64,000 bases of DNA from Methylobacterium sp. (GCA_020253445.1 JADCBP010000003.1:24632-88631); one strand, 5' to 3'. Counted from the stretch's first letter, positions 8,941 to 17,380 are shown. Numbers and translations: made by a program. The notes: generated by a model from the letters alone, not told the origin.

Positions 8941-9744
8941 TCAGGCGACGGCTGCCAGCCCGGGTAGACGAGCGGGCACGGAAGGCGGAAGCACGTTCAT
9001 CGCGTCCTCGGCCTCAAGGCCGTAGAGTTCGCGGGCGGTTGCCTCCGTGAGGGCCTCGGGCGCACCGTCGAACACGATGCGGCCCTGCGCCATGCCCACG
9101 AGGCGGTCGCAATAGTCCTTGGCGATGTCGAGATCGTGCAGGTTGCAGATCACGGTGATGCCGAAATGCCTGTTCAACCGCTGCAGCGCATCCATGACGA
9201 TGCGGGTGTTGCGCGGGTCCAGCGAGGCGATAGGCTCGTCGGCGAGCACCAGTTCCGGCTCCTGCACGAGGGCGCGGGCAATCGCCACGCGCTGCTGCTG
9301 GCCGCCGGAGAGAGTTTCCGCCCTTTGCGCCGCGAGGTTCGCGATGTCGAACTGCTCCAAGGCCGAAACAGCGAGCGCGCGGTCTTCCTCGGCCCAGAGC
9401 TTCAGCATCGAGCGGGCCATGGAGGTGGCATGCAACCGGCCCATCAGCACGTTCGTCAGCACATCGAGGCGTCCCACGATGTTGAATTGCTGGAAGATCA
9501 TGGCGCAGGAGGTGCGCCAGCGGCGCAGATCGCGGCCCGCAAGCGCGGTCACCGGCAGGCCATTCCAGTAGATCTCGCCGGACGAAGGCTCCTGCAGGCG
9601 GTTGATCATGCGCAGAAGCGTCGATTTACCCGCGCCGGAGCGCCCGATCACGCCGACGAAGCTTCCCTTCGCAATCTGAAGCGACACGTCGTCCACCGCG
9701 CGCTTCTCTCCAAACCGCCGTGAAAGATTCCGGATCTCAAGCAT
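8941..9744 (-). CDS. phnC: PhnC, phosphonate ABC ATP-binding protein
   Basis: ATPase of the phosphonate importer, 267 residues. Walker A is GRSGAGKST (about residues 33-41), the signature is [15 protein letters not shown], Walker B is LVLADEP, and the H-loop is NLHDLD, the variant seen in PhnC. I chose the ATG giving [11 protein letters not shown]; an in-frame ATG 33 bases upstream adds 11 residues without family support. It is the first gene of phnCDE1E2 and lies 50 bases after a Pho box. Confidence 0.94.
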   Translation of the reverse strand: MLEIRNLSRRFGEKRAVDDVSLQIAKGSFVGVIGRSGAGKSTLLRMINRLQEPSSGEIYWNGLPVTALAGRDLRRWRTSCAMIFQQFNIVGRLDVLTNVLMGRLHATSMARSMLKLWAEEDRALAVSALEQFDIANLAAQRAETLSGGQQQRVAIARALVQEPELVLADEPIASLDPRNTRIVMDALQRLNRHFGITVICNLHDLDIAKDYCDRLVGMAQGRIVFDGAPEALTEATARELYGLEAEDAMNVLPPSVPARLPGLAAVA

Positions 9745-9793
9745 CTCAATCCTCGCTCGAAGGGTGGCTGACCCCATCCGATAGAGAGGATGC

Positions 9794-9822
9794 GCAACAG
9801 TTCGATGACGTTCGGACGACGA
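9794..9822 (-). promoter_or_regulatory. Pho box (three half-sites) before phnC
   Basis: On the minus strand the sequence reads TCGTCGT-N4-ACGTCAT-N4-CTGTTGC, with half-sites at exact 11-base steps (plus-strand starts 9794, 9805 and 9816). The middle unit is a good PhoB half-site, the outer ones weaker. It ends 50 bases before the phnC start, matching the distance seen at phnG. The rest of the 268-base gap up to 10012 has no gene; it holds one copy of a dispersed repeat described separately. Confidence 0.65.
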
Positions 9823-9911
9823 TCCTGTGGCGATGCTGGATCAGGATGGGATTCTCGTCGGCGGTTCGGACAATGGCACGGGCACTGTCAGGGGAAAATC
9901 GGTTTGCCGCC

Positions 9912-9998
9912 GGTTCAAGGGCCACCCCGCCACAGCAGTTGCCGCTTGGCGTCAACTCTGCGCGGCCTGATCCATTGCCGCGGCGGGGGACTTTCCGA
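9912..9998. repeat. Dispersed intergenic repeat, copy 1
   Basis: The stretch GTTCAAG...GGCGTCAAC..TGCGCGGCCTGATCCA...GCCG.GGC.GGGGAC.TTTC recurs with similar spacing at 39842-39925. The longest exact shared word is TGCGCGGCCTGATCCA. It lies outside coding regions at both sites. Function unknown: it could be a mobile palindromic unit or a small RNA gene. Confidence 0.5.
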
Positions 9999-10012
9999 GA
10001 CCGACTGGTTTG

Positions 10013-10399
10013 TCACTTGATCGGGATGCTCGCAGCCTTCGCTGCATCCAAAGTGGCCGTGGCTGGAATTGCCCCGTGGTTGGACAGGAGGTACGCGACC
10101 ACCGACAACTTCTGTTCATCCGTCAGCATTGCAGGATTGTTGAACGGCATCAGTTGCATGTAGTCGATCAGGCCTTGGGCGGTGCCGAATTTCGTGGCGA
10201 TCAAGGAGCCCTCGCCCCAGATCGGGGTCTGGAAACCTTCGCCGCGCTTGCCATCGGCACCATGGCATAGCGCACAGGCCTCGGCATAAAGCGTCTTTCC
10301 TTCGGCAACCTGCTTCGACGGAGCCGCTGCCTGCAGCACGCCGGCAAACAGGATGGCAACTCCCGAAACAAGCCCGATCAGTCCGAATGTTTTCTTCAT
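10013..10399 (-). CDS. Periplasmic c-type cytochrome, likely electron acceptor of the adjacent molybdoenzyme
   Basis: A 128-residue class I cytochrome c. A hydrophobic signal peptide (about residues 1-25, ending LQAAAP) is followed by one heme-binding motif CALCH near residue 42. A methionine for the sixth ligand is available in the MQLMPF region. It is the second gene after the sulfite-oxidase-family enzyme, 72 bases downstream, the same order as sorA-sorB type pairs. In such pairs the cytochrome takes electrons from sulfite oxidation. The start at MKKTFG was preferred to an upstream in-frame ATG because it opens the signal peptide. Confidence 0.85.
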   Translation of the reverse strand: MKKTFGLIGLVSGVAILFAGVLQAAAPSKQVAEGKTLYAEACALCHGADGKRGEGFQTPIWGEGSLIATKFGTAQGLIDYMQLMPFNNPAMLTDEQKLSVVAYLLSNHGAIPATATLDAAKAASIPIK

Positions 10400-10471
10400 T
10401 GGTCCACTATTTCGATCATGCTGATGAAGAATGGACGCACCCCATAGGAGTGCGTCCACCGGGAGAACGTG

Positions 10472-11854
10472 TCAGGCGACCTGGATCTTGAACTTCGGGA
10501 TCGACCAGTTTGCCATGCCGAGGCTGTTCAGCGGAATCTTCTCCGGCTGGGACGTTCCGGCATGATCGGTGGTGCGCGTCTCGATCACATGCGTGCCAGC
10601 CGTGGCATCCCATGGGAAGTCGAACCGCACCCAAGTGTACTTTCCGAGGTTGGGCTGTCGCAGGGTGGCCATCTGCCAGGTGCCGCCATTCACGCGGTAC
10701 TCGACATGCTTCACTCCGTGCTGGGGTGCCCAGGCATAGCCGCGCATTGTGTGCCGTCCGGCTGCCATTTTCGGCAATTCGCCCTTCTTCAGCGGATAAT
10801 TGACGGGGATCGACGGCGATTGCTCGAGCACCAGAGGGACAGTGATCAGGGATTTGGGCGGCATCCAGGTCACCATCGGACCCTTGATATCCGCCGGCGT
10901 GATGCCGGGCAGGAACTCGTCATTCGCCGCATCGAATTCCGGCGCCTGATAATCCGGACCAAGGAACACCTCGCCCTTGGTGTTGAGGCGCGTCCAGATG
11001 CGCTTGTCGGACACGCGGATCTCGGTCACCCATTTGATCGAAGCCGTGCCGCCCCAGCCCGGCACGACCACGCGCACGGGCGCGCCGTGATCCGGAGTCA
11101 GCGGATTGCCATTCATGGCGTAGCAGATGCCCATATCGTGCTGCTGTGCGAGGACATCGGCGAATGGCATCGGGCGGCCCATGTCATTGCCGTCTACACC
11201 CGACCAGAACAGGACTGTTCGCGCATTCGGCCTGATGCCGCAGCGGGCAAAAATCTCGGCCATCGAGACATACTGCCATTCGGCCTGTCCCACCGCACCA
11301 AGCACCCAGTTGCCACCGCCTACCTGCTGTCCGGTGAAGCCGCCCTGTTCCCAGAACAGGGTTCGACCATTGCCATGGCATTCCATCGTCGCGATGATCG
11401 TCTTTGAAGGCATCTTGAGCAGATCTTCATAGCTGATCTCGAGCGGCCGCTCGACCGAAGAGCCATGGATCTTCAGCTTCCAGTTCGCGCGATCAAGAAC
11501 CGGCTTCTGGTCGACGGTTGGCGTCGGATAATGGTTGCGGACATAGAATTCCTCGACCGGGGTCATGAAGGTCGAGAAATTCCAGTAATTGCCCGAGCGC
11601 ACCGTCGCGCCGATATTCAGGACGCGGCTGTCATCCTTGATCAGGATGCGGCGTGCCGGGGCTGCGGGAGCGGCGGGGGCGGCCGGCGCCGGCGCAGCAG
11701 GCGCCTGCTGCGCGCTCGCCTCCGAGCCGACCATCGCCGCCGCGCCGAAGGCGCTGGCGGCAACGAATAGACTCCGACGATCCATATTCGTCCCGTTTTT
11801 CAGGACGTCCTTCACAAGCGCTTCTGCCGCTGCGCGCTGACGTGTCTCCGACAT
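10472..11854 (-). CDS. Sulfite-oxidase-family molybdopterin enzyme (SorA/SoxC-like), Tat-exported
   Basis: A 460-residue periplasmic enzyme that probably oxidises sulfite to sulfate. A twin-arginine motif DRRSLF begins near residue 25, followed by a hydrophobic stretch and an Ala/Pro-rich linker (about 50-67). The molybdenum-ligating cysteine is in TMECHGN at Cys159. The C-terminal half has the Mo-co dimerisation domain. The start at 11854 is supported by a GGAGGGG sequence just upstream, although it leaves 23 residues before the Tat motif; the ATG at 11785 is the alternative. Its cytochrome partner follows. A sigma-54 promoter precedes it, and a regulator, kinase and binding protein lie upstream. 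SoxC and related sulfur dehydrogenases cannot be excluded by sequence reading alone. Confidence 0.85.
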   Translation of the reverse strand: MSETRQRAAAEALVKDVLKNGTNMDRRSLFVAASAFGAAAMVGSEASAQQAPAAPAPAAPAAPAAPARRILIKDDSRVLNIGATVRSGNYWNFSTFMTPVEEFYVRNHYPTPTVDQKPVLDRANWKLKIHGSSVERPLEISYEDLLKMPSKTIIATMECHGNGRTLFWEQGGFTGQQVGGGNWVLGAVGQAEWQYVSMAEIFARCGIRPNARTVLFWSGVDGNDMGRPMPFADVLAQQHDMGICYAMNGNPLTPDHGAPVRVVVPGWGGTASIKWVTEIRVSDKRIWTRLNTKGEVFLGPDYQAPEFDAANDEFLPGITPADIKGPMVTWMPPKSLITVPLVLEQSPSIPVNYPLKKGELPKMAAGRHTMRGYAWAPQHGVKHVEYRVNGGTWQMATLRQPNLGKYTWVRFDFPWDATAGTHVIETRTTDHAGTSQPEKIPLNSLGMANWSIPKFKIQVA

Positions 11855-11912
11855 CGACTTCCCCTCCGATCGTTCTGGTGAAGCGCTCTGGTTGGCGCCC
11901 GTTCGGAGGAGA

Positions 11913-11928
11913 TGCAGTCAGAGTGCCA
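11913..11928 (-). promoter_or_regulatory. Sigma-54 promoter for the molybdoenzyme gene
   Basis: The minus strand reads TGGCAC-TCTGA-CTGCA. The GG and GC pairs are spaced as in -24/-12 elements, with one mismatch from TGGCAC-N5-TTGCA. Transcription would begin near 11902, giving a leader of about 48 bases before the start at 11854. Immediately upstream is GTGC-TTT-GCAC (11931-11941), and a GTGG-N6-CCAC inverted repeat lies at 11982-11995. Either could bind the activator encoded just upstream. The rest of the 187-base gap holds no gene. Confidence 0.75.
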
Positions 11929-12041
11929 TGGTGCTTTGCACAATCGGCCCCAAAAAATGCTGTTTTTTCAATGCTGATACAGTGGGCCCGTCCACGTTTT
12001 CGGATTGCGACAGGATGATCGGTCCGATTTTCCGGACTGGC

Positions 12042-13403
12042 TCAGCCCTCGTAGCGGATATCGAGCCGTCGGATCTTCTCGAACAGGGTTGATCGGGACA
12101 CGTCGAGCCTCTGGGCGGCGAGAGTAACGTCCCCCTTGGTCAGCGCGAGCGCTGCCAGGATGGCGCGGCGTTCAGCGTTGTCGCGGCTCTGCTGGAGGGA
12201 AAGAACCGGGTCGGAGCTGTCGCCACGATGCACCTTCTCGGGAAAAAGATCGGCCGGACCAATCAGGTCAGTCTCGGCCAACGCAACCGCGCGCTCGATC
12301 CTATTGCGCAACTCGCGGATGTTCCCCGGATAATCATGGGCAAGGAGGGCATCCTCCGCGAGGAAGGAGAACTGCTTCTGGCCGGTGCCAAAACTTGAGC
12401 AGAACTCGCCCAGGAATCGGTTGGCCAACGCGAGGATGTCTTCCGGACGTGCACGCAATGCGGGAATGTCGACGACGATCACGGCCAGCCTGTAGTAGAG
12501 ATCCTCGCGAAAGCGCCCATCCTTCACCCGCTGGGTCAGGTCGGCATTGGTCGCGGCAATGACCCGGGCCCGGAAGCTCGTCAGGCGGTCACCGCCGACA
12601 CGCATGAATGTCCGCTCCTGCAGCAGTCGCAGAAGCTTGGCCTGCATGGTCTGGGGAAGATCGGCGACCTCATCGAGAAAGAGTATGCCATCACCCGCCT
12701 GCTCGGCATATCCGATCCGACGCGCCTGCGCGCCAGTGAACGCGCCTTTTTCGTGGCCGAAAATCTCGCTTTCCAGCAATTCTGCCGGTATGGCCGCGCA
12801 ATTGATGGCCATGAAGGGCTGGGGGTGCCGCTGTCCCTTCGCATGCAGGAAGCGCGCGGCAACTTCCTTTCCGGCACCGCTTGGGCCAGTCAACAGCACG
12901 GTGGAATCAACCGTCGCCAGCCGTCGCAACTGACGCTCGACGATCGCGATGGCGGGAGAATTGCCGAGTTCGTAGCCCTCGGTCAGCGCCCAACGCGACG
13001 CGATGAGCTTTTCAATCCGCTGGAGCAGCGCATCGATTTCAAAGGGCTTGGTCATGTAATCGGCTGCCCCCGCCTTCATGAGGCGGACAGCCTGGTCAAT
13101 CTCGCCAAATCCCGTTATGAAAAGGATAGGCGTGCCAAAGACTTGCGGCGCAATAACCTTGAAAATCTCTTCGCCCGTCAGGTCTGGCAGACGGATATCA
13201 CAGAGGATCACATCAGGATCGGTATCACCGAGTTTCTGGATGGCATCGCGCCCCGTTCGGAACCACTCAGTCCGGTAGCCCTCGATATTGAACCACTCGA
13301 TGAGGGACTGCCCCATCACAGGATCATCCTCGATGAGGACAACCAGCGGTCCGCGCCCCAGGATGGGAAGCCTAGGCCGCGGTTCGGAGATCTGGCTGAG
13401 CAT
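12042..13403 (-). CDS. Sigma-54-dependent response regulator (NtrC/DctD type)
   Basis: A 453-residue activator. The receiver domain spans about residues 18-135, with acidic residues EDD (25-27) and the phosphoacceptor Asp69 in CDIRLPD. The AAA+ domain has Walker A GPSGAGKE (173-180), the sigma-54 contact motif GAFTGA (220-225) and Walker B ILFLDE. A Fis-type helix-turn-helix is at the C-terminus. The start (MLSQISEP) lies 32 bases inside the 3' end of the kinase gene, so the two are coupled. It very likely drives the sigma-54 promoter before the downstream molybdoenzyme gene. Confidence 0.93.
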   Translation of the reverse strand: MLSQISEPRPRLPILGRGPLVVLIEDDPVMGQSLIEWFNIEGYRTEWFRTGRDAIQKLGDTDPDVILCDIRLPDLTGEEIFKVIAPQVFGTPILFITGFGEIDQAVRLMKAGAADYMTKPFEIDALLQRIEKLIASRWALTEGYELGNSPAIAIVERQLRRLATVDSTVLLTGPSGAGKEVAARFLHAKGQRHPQPFMAINCAAIPAELLESEIFGHEKGAFTGAQARRIGYAEQAGDGILFLDEVADLPQTMQAKLLRLLQERTFMRVGGDRLTSFRARVIAATNADLTQRVKDGRFREDLYYRLAVIVVDIPALRARPEDILALANRFLGEFCSSFGTGQKQFSFLAEDALLAHDYPGNIRELRNRIERAVALAETDLIGPADLFPEKVHRGDSSDPVLSLQQSRDNAERRAILAALALTKGDVTLAAQRLDVSRSTLFEKIRRLDIRYEG

Positions 13404-14808
13404 GAGGGATCCTGATGGTGATCGCGGTACCAGGTGGACCTTCGATGGAAATGGTGGCTCGCTGATCCGAGACAATCCGCGCGACGATCCACAAGCCAAG
13501 GCCGCCATTGGCATCATGCGCCGATGTCGCGCCCGCGGTAAGGAGCATCGCGCGTGAATCCGCAGGCAGCCCTGGCCCCTCGTCGGAGATATGCAGCACA
13601 GTCTGATCGCGATCGGAACGGACGCTGAAACAGACCCGGCCTCCCGGTGGCGAAGCCGCGCAGGCATTGAGCGCGAGATTGAGGGCCATCTGGCGGAACG
13701 GCTGGGCGGCGATGGAGGATTCGGTGCCAAGTTCGTTGAGCCATTCGAGCGTCAAATCGCGGCGCAACGCCTCGCTCTCGACCAGAAAGCGCAGATCTTC
13801 GATGTCGCTGGTTGTCAAGGTTTGATGATCCGTCTCGCCACGCCAGACAACCAGCGAGGCTCGGACAATGTTGCGGATCCCGGTCAGGCCGCGTTCGAGC
13901 AGCGTCGCGGCACGATCGCGCCGCTCGGGATCATCACCATAGCGCTGGATCATCCGCACCGCGTTGAACAAGCCGCCCAGCGGATTGTTGACCTCATGGG
14001 CGATGGCCGATGCGTACCGCCCGAGCAAGGCCCGACGTTCCTGATCGGCCAAACGGTGCAACAGGGCCTCCCGCTCGCTCACGGCGAGAGCCGCAGCATT
14101 GTAACGGCGATAGACCTTGCCAGCCTCGGTATCCGGAGGCGGAAGCTTGCTTTCTGGAATAGGTTCCAGCCGTCCATCGCCAGCACGGGCCAGATAGGTG
14201 GAAAGTCGGAGTAGGGGCCTCAGCGTACGGTGGACGACGAACCAGCCCAACCCGGCGAAAAGAAGTGTCAGCGCACCATTGACGCCAAGCAGGGTCCAGA
14301 ACGTTTCCTGTCGGACCTGCTGGATTTTCGAGATGTCGATCTCAGCCGCAATCCTCCCGATCTCCTTGCCGCCCTCGCGCAAGGTCCTGTGGACCCAGAC
14401 ATGCCCGCCGGGATCACCGAGATCCGGCTCGCCGCGATCAGCGCGAGCTTTCTCCGGTGCCTTCAGGCCTACGGGATAGGTGGCCGGATCGAGGGCCGCC
14501 AGAACGGTCTCATTCGGCAGGATCACCAGGACAATTCGCGGGTTTACCCCGGAATATTTGTGGCGCGCGCGGTCGAGCACATCGAATGCCTCCCAAGGCT
14601 CCTGCCGGATGACCGGCGAATGGAGAGCCGTCGAGAGCCCGTCAAGGTAGGCTCCTGTCAGTTGCCTGAAGCTCTGGGCCTGGTCCCTCGCCAGCCGATC
14701 AAGGACAACCTTCGAAATTGCTGCTGCGATGCCGATCATCAGCAGGGCCACGACCAGCGGTGCCCGGACGGCCAGCGGCCACCGTTGGGGGTGGAAAGCC
14801 GCGATCAT
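13372..14808 (-). CDS. Membrane sensor histidine kinase
   Basis: A 478-residue kinase with one transmembrane segment near residues 16-34 and a second near 174-193. They flank a periplasmic sensor of about 140 residues. A HAMP-like region follows, then the phosphoacceptor motif AIAHEVNNPL (His271), and an ATPase domain with DEGPGLPAD and GLGLWI. The ATG at 14808 overlaps the stop of the periplasmic protein gene (ATGA), and an AGGAAC lies upstream; the ATG at 14832 is an alternative. With the genes on either side it makes a binding protein-kinase-regulator set in one operon. Confidence 0.92.
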   Translation of the reverse strand: MIAAFHPQRWPLAVRAPLVVALLMIGIAAAISKVVLDRLARDQAQSFRQLTGAYLDGLSTALHSPVIRQEPWEAFDVLDRARHKYSGVNPRIVLVILPNETVLAALDPATYPVGLKAPEKARADRGEPDLGDPGGHVWVHRTLREGGKEIGRIAAEIDISKIQQVRQETFWTLLGVNGALTLLFAGLGWFVVHRTLRPLLRLSTYLARAGDGRLEPIPESKLPPPDTEAGKVYRRYNAAALAVSEREALLHRLADQERRALLGRYASAIAHEVNNPLGGLFNAVRMIQRYGDDPERRDRAATLLERGLTGIRNIVRASLVVWRGETDHQTLTTSDIEDLRFLVESEALRRDLTLEWLNELGTESSIAAQPFRQMALNLALNACAASPPGGRVCFSVRSDRDQTVLHISDEGPGLPADSRAMLLTAGATSAHDANGGLGLWIVARIVSDQRATISIEGPPGTAITIRIPHAQPDLRTAA

Positions 14809-15683
14809 CCCAGTTCCTGAACCCGCTTCCAATGTTCGGCGATACTGTCAAACAGGCTGGATTCACCCGCGACAAAACCGTCGAGCCGCAACATGCTGAG
14901 AATTGCCCGGCCGTTCGGATCATCCGGCATGCTGATCAAAGCCGCAGCAATTGCACTCCGCAAAACAGGGTCCACCCCGCGCGCCGCCGCAACCGGCGGG
15001 AAGCCCATGGGGTCGGAAATGTGCTGGATGCGCGTCCCCAAAACCAGCGCAGGTTCGATCTCGCGCATGACATCCCAGACATAGCCGTCCACAGATCCCG
15101 AATGTGCAAGCCCGGAGGCCACCGCGCGGATCACGTTCCGATGCCCGAAGGTGAAAAAGGTCCGGGCAAAGAAAGTCGAAGGACTTTCGCGCAAGCCTGC
15201 CAGCAAGGACCGCGTCGCCAGAAAACCCGAATTGCTGTCGGGGTCCGAGAAGGCGTGAATGTCGCCGCGCAAGGCATGGATGGTCTCGCTCTCCCGCCCG
15301 GCCCGCGTGACGATGTAGGCCCGGTACAGGGGCGCGCGCCTGTAAAGCGGAACCGCAACCAGCCTGAGATGCTCCCGGTTCTGAACAAACGGAAAGCCGC
15401 AGATCCACGCGGCATCAAGCTGGTTGGCGACCAGAAGCGACGTGATTTCCTGATAGGTCCGGCGCTTCACCAGTTGGACAGGCCGCCCGATATGGCGCGA
15501 CAGATAGCGCTCGAGATCAGCAATCAGCTGGATGTCCGAGTCCAAGAATACAGGGGTCAGACCAAAGAGTACCGGCCGCGCCGCGCGAACGATCGTCGGG
15601 AATTTCAAGGCAGCGGTTGCAAGTCCTCCGGCGAGGATATGACGGCGGGACGCGTCTTTTGGCCGGGCCTTTGCTGACAGCAT
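14805..15683 (-). CDS. PhnD/AioX-like periplasmic binding protein of a three-component sensor
   Basis: A 292-residue periplasmic protein of the PhnD-like family, with a Tat-like N-terminus (SRRHILAGG, residues 12-20). It has no transporter permease or ATPase nearby and instead opens an operon with a histidine kinase and sigma-54 regulator. This is the arrangement of AioX-AioS-AioR, where a PhnD-like protein senses arsenite. It contains a single cysteine, Cys95, in AAWICGFPF. The start is supported by GGGAGGG just upstream. The ligand is unknown; sulfite or a related oxyanion is suggested only by the neighbouring enzyme gene. Confidence 0.85.
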   Translation of the reverse strand: MLSAKARPKDASRRHILAGGLATAALKFPTIVRAARPVLFGLTPVFLDSDIQLIADLERYLSRHIGRPVQLVKRRTYQEITSLLVANQLDAAWICGFPFVQNREHLRLVAVPLYRRAPLYRAYIVTRAGRESETIHALRGDIHAFSDPDSNSGFLATRSLLAGLRESPSTFFARTFFTFGHRNVIRAVASGLAHSGSVDGYVWDVMREIEPALVLGTRIQHISDPMGFPPVAAARGVDPVLRSAIAAALISMPDDPNGRAILSMLRLDGFVAGESSLFDSIAEHWKRVQELG

Positions 15684-15932
15684 GGAACCCTCCCCTGATG
15701 CCCCGTCTTTCGCGTGGCTTTTCGCAAACTGATCGAGAATTCATCGGCGATCAAGCGGTCGGGCGCTGTCAGATCAAAAATCGGCTTGCCTCCGGGATGG
15801 GCGTGGTTACCCTCGATGGCATGAGCGACGCCCGCCCGCTTTGGCTGGCGATGACCATGGGGCTCATGGGTAGCAGTGTGCCGAAACGATGAGCCGCGAC
15901 CCAATTGCCATTCGGCCATGGAGGAGATGATT

Positions 15933-16841
15933 GTGGACTTCTTGCGAACTCCCGATGCGCGCTTTGCCACCTTGCCGGGCTTTGACTATCGGCCCGACTA
16001 TGTCAGCGACCTGCCCGGCTATGAAGGATTGCGCGCGGCCGTGATTGATGAAGGCCCTGCCGATGCAGCCCATGTCTTCCTATGCCTGCATGGTCAACCC
16101 ACTTGGAGCTATCTCTATCGCAAGATGATCCCGGCGTTTCTGGCCAGCGGTGCGCGTGTGGTAGCCCCTGATCTTTTTGGCTTTGGCCGGTCTGACAAGC
16201 CGATGGGAGAAGAAATCTATGGATTTGACTTTCATCGCCAATTCCTGATCAGGCTGATCGAACGGCTGGACTTAAGGAATATCACTTTGGTGGTCCAAGA
16301 TTGGGGCGGGCTGTTGGGGCTGACGCTGCCCATCCATGCCGGCATGGCTCAACGCATTGAACGCCTGCTGATCATGAACACCACTTTGGCCACTGGCCAC
16401 CCGCCCAGTGCGGGTTTTCTGGCTTGGCGGGCCTTTGCCGGGGCGCGACCTGATCTGGATATTGGCGCGCTCCTCAAGCGATCGGCCCCACATCTCACGC
16501 CTGAAGAGATCGCCGCTTATGAAGCCCCCTTCCCCGACCAAACCTACAAGGCTGGCGTCAGGGCTTTTCCCAAGCGGGTGATGACGGAACCTGGCATGGA
16601 AGGTGTTGACGTGTCGCTCGCAGCGCGGACCTTTTGGGCCGAGCAGTGGCGGGGTAAGAGCTTCATGGCATGGGGTGCGGCTGATCCGGTCTTCGGGCGA
16701 GATGTCATGGAGGATATGCATAAACTCATCCACGGCTGCCCGGCTCCGCTGATCATCCACGAAGGCGGCCATTTCGTGCAGGAATGGGGCCACGACATTG
16801 CGACCGCAGCGCTGAGCTACTTTGAGCGGACGAAAGATTAG
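15933..16841 (+). CDS. Haloalkane dehalogenase, DhlA-like subfamily
   Basis: Alpha/beta hydrolase that removes halide from haloalkanes, about 302 residues. The full catalytic set is present when counted from the GTG start: nucleophile Asp123 and halide-binding Trp124 in VVQDWGG, second halide-binding tryptophan Trp165 in the cap, Asp251 in the MAWGAADPV stretch, and His280 in GHFVQEWG. The sequence closely follows Xanthobacter DhlA over long stretches, such as LCLHGxPTWSYLYRKMIP. I chose GTG at 15933 because GGAGGAG lies 6 bases upstream and the protein then begins like family members; ATGs at 15918 and 15927 are alternatives. The stop abuts an IS5 remnant. About 250 bases upstream show no gene. 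Confidence 0.92.
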   Translation: MDFLRTPDARFATLPGFDYRPDYVSDLPGYEGLRAAVIDEGPADAAHVFLCLHGQPTWSYLYRKMIPAFLASGARVVAPDLFGFGRSDKPMGEEIYGFDFHRQFLIRLIERLDLRNITLVVQDWGGLLGLTLPIHAGMAQRIERLLIMNTTLATGHPPSAGFLAWRAFAGARPDLDIGALLKRSAPHLTPEEIAAYEAPFPDQTYKAGVRAFPKRVMTEPGMEGVDVSLAARTFWAEQWRGKSFMAWGAADPVFGRDVMEDMHKLIHGCPAPLIIHEGGHFVQEWGHDIATAALSYFERTKD

Positions 16842-17140
16842 GTCGTATGGACAAACCTGATCCAGCATCGGATCGTGGCGAGTTGCACGAAGCCGAGGAA
16901 GCTGGACGCGAGCTTGTCGTAGCGGGTTGCCAAACGGCGTGAGTGCTTGATCCCCGGATCAAGTCCGAGGACAAGCCCTGTCGCAGAAGCGTTCGATGCG
17001 GTTGCGCATGGCGTCGATCGTCTTGTCGATGGCCCGCTGGACCTTCCGGTTCGGCTTGGTCGGGATCACCGGGTCGATGCCACGCCGTTCGAGATCGGAG
17101 CGAATGGCGTCGCTGTCATAGCCCTTATCGCCCGATGCAG
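16842..17140 (-). pseudogene. IS5-family transposase C-terminal remnant
   Basis: Read on the minus strand, GDKGYDSDAIRSDLERRGIDPVIP and NRIERF are the C-terminal DDE part of an IS5-family transposase. RRLATRYDKLASSFLGFVQLATI continues in another frame after a short foreign insert. The 5' two thirds are missing and replaced by a serine-recombinase fragment. The transposase stop overlaps the stop of the haloalkane dehalogenase gene, so the element end lies at that gene's 3' end. Non-functional. Confidence 0.8.
16947..16983. repeat. Palindromic repeat inserted in the IS5 remnant
   Basis: CTTGATCC-CC-GGATCAAG with the following TCCGAGGACA interrupts the transposase reading frame between the codons for NRIERF and RRLATRYDK. 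Sequences of the type CTTGATCCGGGGATCAAGTCC are common short palindromic elements in this bacterial group. It apparently replaced about a dozen bases of the transposase gene. Confidence 0.6.
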
Positions 17141-17342
17141 AACGCCGCTGGGTCTGATCGTCGAGCCAGACCTGCACCGCCTCGAATAACGCTTCCGAAA
17201 CGATCGCCTTATGTTGGCTCGGGTAAGTCTGGCGTTTGTGCGAAATCTCCCCGCGATAGAGGCGATTGCGCAGGAGGTGGAACAGGGCACCGCGGCTGAA
17301 GGCCACGCCACCCCGCTTGCCAACATCCCAAGACAACGTTAG
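17141..17342 (-). pseudogene. Fragment of a large serine recombinase
   Basis: About 67 residues in the minus-strand frame read FSRGALFHLLRNRLYRGEISHK and then QHKAIVSEALFEAVQ. This is the recombinase domain of large serine site-specific recombinases, normally found in proteins of about 500 residues or more. The catalytic N-terminal domain is absent. The fragment is fused in frame to the IS5 piece, which shows that two mobile elements were joined by deletion or insertion. Confidence 0.75.
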
Positions 17343-17380
17343 CCCTTCACTTGATGAAACGTTCATTTGGGGATTGTCGA

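Noticed and set aside
14805..15683. A second phosphonate-transport binding protein
   Set aside because: No permease or ATPase beside it. It opens a kinase and regulator operon, so a sensing role is more likely.
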